Below, in pieces: positions 62,715-64,000 of a stretch of DNA of 64,000 bases. A model generated the notes under the pieces. It was not told where the DNA came from. It saw only the letters and a program-made list of their open reading frames with translations, and did no database searches. The stretch comes from Blastocatellia bacterium (GTDB lineage Bacteria; Acidobacteriota; Blastocatellia; Chloracidobacteriales; JADJPF01). The stretch is taken from contig JADJPF010000004.1 of NCBI GenBank assembly GCA_016713405.1, positions 1-64,000 on the forward strand. The letters are read 5' to 3'. How positions within the stretch are numbered: the stretch's first letter is position 1; each line of letters starts with the position of its first letter. The position numbers and the translations under genes are program-made.

Positions 62715-64000
62715 ATGAAATCTTTTTTACTATCTATTATCTTAATATGTCTTACTAGTATAGTAGGCTTTTCACAAGTTACTAATATGAAAGTAGTTAA
62801 TAAATTAGGTGATCAAGCACCTGATAGCAGCTTAATTGCTGCTCTAAATCAACCTAGTATTAATAGCAGAGGAGAAGTAGCTTATTTAGGCACAGATGGT
62901 AAAGAGATTAGGCTATTTATCACTAGGAATGTTTTTAGTAATCCAACTACTGAAATATTAGCTAAACGGGGTACGCCTATCCCAGGCTTAAGCGGGCTAG
63001 ATTTACTAAAGATAACATTTCCTAAAATTAATGATCGTGGAGATGTTTTATTTAGCGGGACTTTATCACAAAACCTATTTGGCGGATTATTTATAGCTTC
63101 TGATGGTCAAATAAACAAAGTTATAGTTGATGGAACAAAAACGCCTATAGGAGGTGTTTTTGTAGACTTAGCCCTTTCTAGCTTATTTACCTTTAATAAC
63201 AATGGCGAAGTAACGCTAGTTTCCTCTGTTGCTGATGGTAGTAGTGATGTAGGCATTTTTACTATAAAAAATGATCAAATCAATAAAGTGGTTGCTAATG
63301 GAGATATCTTAGCTGATGGAACTAAATTAAAGATAAGTCTTCAAACGGTTCCAGCAATTAATGACCAAGGTGATGTGCTATTTTCTGCTGCAACAGAGCT
63401 AGAACCTAACAAACCAGCTATTTATTTGTTTTCACAAGGACAGGTAAAGAAAGTTGTTGGTTCAGGTGACACAACTGTTGATGGAGAAAAACTAGACATG
63501 GTTTTGTCTTCGGGTCGCTACTTAAATGATAAAAGAGAGATACTTTTTAGCGGTAAAATTGGTAGTAGCGACGGCATTTATTTATATTCAGCAGAAACTA
63601 ACAAAATTACAAAACTTGTTGCTAATGGTGATTCTGCTCCAGATGGAGGAACTTTCCGAGGTTTATCAATTTCATTAACTCCTGCTCATGGGGCTTTAAT
63701 CAATAATAACCGGTTTGTTTTTCGTGGCGGGACTACAAAAACTATTTATGGTTTGTTTTACTTTAAGGATGGCAAAATTATTAAAATTGTTGGTCATAGA
63801 GAACCAACCCCTTTAGGTGGAGTATTTGCCGATAATGCAACTTTTAATTGTGCTATGCTAGGGGCAATCCTTACAGAAAAAGATCAAGTAGTATTTGAAA
63901 CTACAATTACAGGTGGCTCAAGCCCTAAAGCCTTAATTGCTTGGAGTGAAAATGCTTTAACAGCACCTACAATTAACAGTGCTAATTATGATAAGAAAGC
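62715..64000 (+). CDS. Secreted repeat protein, cut by the window end
   Basis: The frame is open from ATG 62715 to the window end (at least 428 residues). A signal peptide (SFLLSIILICLTSIVGFSQ) is followed by about six repeats of roughly 60 residues, each with a phrase like NDxGDVLFSG, a strand pair, and KVVANGD-x3-DG (LVANGDSAPDGG, KVIVDGTKTPIGG, KIVGHREPTPLGG), consistent with a beta-propeller type fold found in predicted extracellular proteins of this phylum. At the end, LTAPTINSANYDKK resembles the start of an IPT/TIG-like domain. Ribosome site AAGGTGG precedes the ATG. Ligand and role unknown. Confidence 0.8.
   Translation, partial: MKSFLLSIILICLTSIVGFSQVTNMKVVNKLGDQAPDSSLIAALNQPSINSRGEVAYLGTDGKEIRLFITRNVFSNPTTEILAKRGTPIPGLSGLDLLKITFPKINDRGDVLFSGTLSQNLFGGLFIASDGQINKVIVDGTKTPIGGVFVDLALSSLFTFNNNGEVTLVSSVADGSSDVGIFTIKNDQINKVVANGDILADGTKLKISLQTVPAINDQGDVLFSAATELEPNKPAIYLFSQGQVKKVVGSGDTTVDGEKLDMVLSSGRYLNDKREILFSGKIGSSDGIYLYSAETNKITKLVANGDSAPDGGTFRGLSISLTPAHGALINNNRFVFRGGTTKTIYGLFYFKDGKIIKIVGHREPTPLGGVFADNATFNCAMLGAILTEKDQVVFETTITGGSSPKALIAWSENALTAPTINSANYDKK

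Overview
The window is about 64 kb of low-GC, gene-dense bacterial chromosome. The likely source is an Acidobacteriota member, possibly the Blastocatellia side. Evidence: a VWFA-related protein of the type common in Acidobacteria, a DUF2934 protein, bacillithiol synthesis by BshC, an FtsI with a PASTA domain, and a meso-DAP type MurE. The phylum call is an inference from gene content. The low GC is unusual for the phylum.

Layout. 1-2605: 3' end of a type I restriction-modification locus, with an intact HsdM end and an hsdS broken by several frameshifts. 2606-3441: palindromic REP-like repeats, then a c-di-AMP (ydaO-type) riboswitch in front of an APC permease. 5411-8914: a coiled-coil repeat protein, a MATE exporter, a 33-codon small ORF with a strong ribosome binding site, and a DUF1778/GNAT toxin-antitoxin pair whose toxin has a -1 frameshift at an A run. 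8942-23083: mixed metabolism on both strands: class V aminotransferase, MoeB/ThiF-like enzyme, GlcF-like Fe-S protein, TPR protein, a fusion of a C_GCAxxG_C_C-type domain with a cysteine dioxygenase, methylmalonyl-CoA mutase large subunit, membrane glycosyltransferase, ZIP transporter.

23574-41473 is a division and cell wall (dcw) cluster: rsmH, a Uma2-family nuclease gene, ftsL, ftsI, murE, murF, mraY, murD, ftsW, murG, murC, a divergent murB-like gene, ftsQ, ftsA, ftsZ. mraZ and ddl are absent from it. The genes are tightly packed, several overlapping by 1-7 bases, and build and place septal peptidoglycan. The murB-like protein lacks key catalytic residues. A tRNA-Leu(UAG) follows, then a protein quality-control block (tig with a His-rich tail, clpP, clpX, lon, engB), then rho and a small unknown gene ending at a strong terminator.

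50494-64000: bshC, an M16 peptidase with a membrane tail, a DapA-family lyase, a VWFA-like secreted protein without MIDAS residues, a large adenosine deaminase / SLOG-like / Nudix fusion, a TerB-like protein, an SPFH protein without a membrane anchor, a possible structured RNA, a GNAT acetyltransferase, a methyltransferase and a secreted repeat protein cut by the window end.

Most interesting: the deaminase-SLOG-Nudix fusion, the apparently inactive MurB homologue in an otherwise intact dcw cluster, the cysteine dioxygenase fusion, and two genes interrupted by a -1 shift at a homopolymer directly before TAG.
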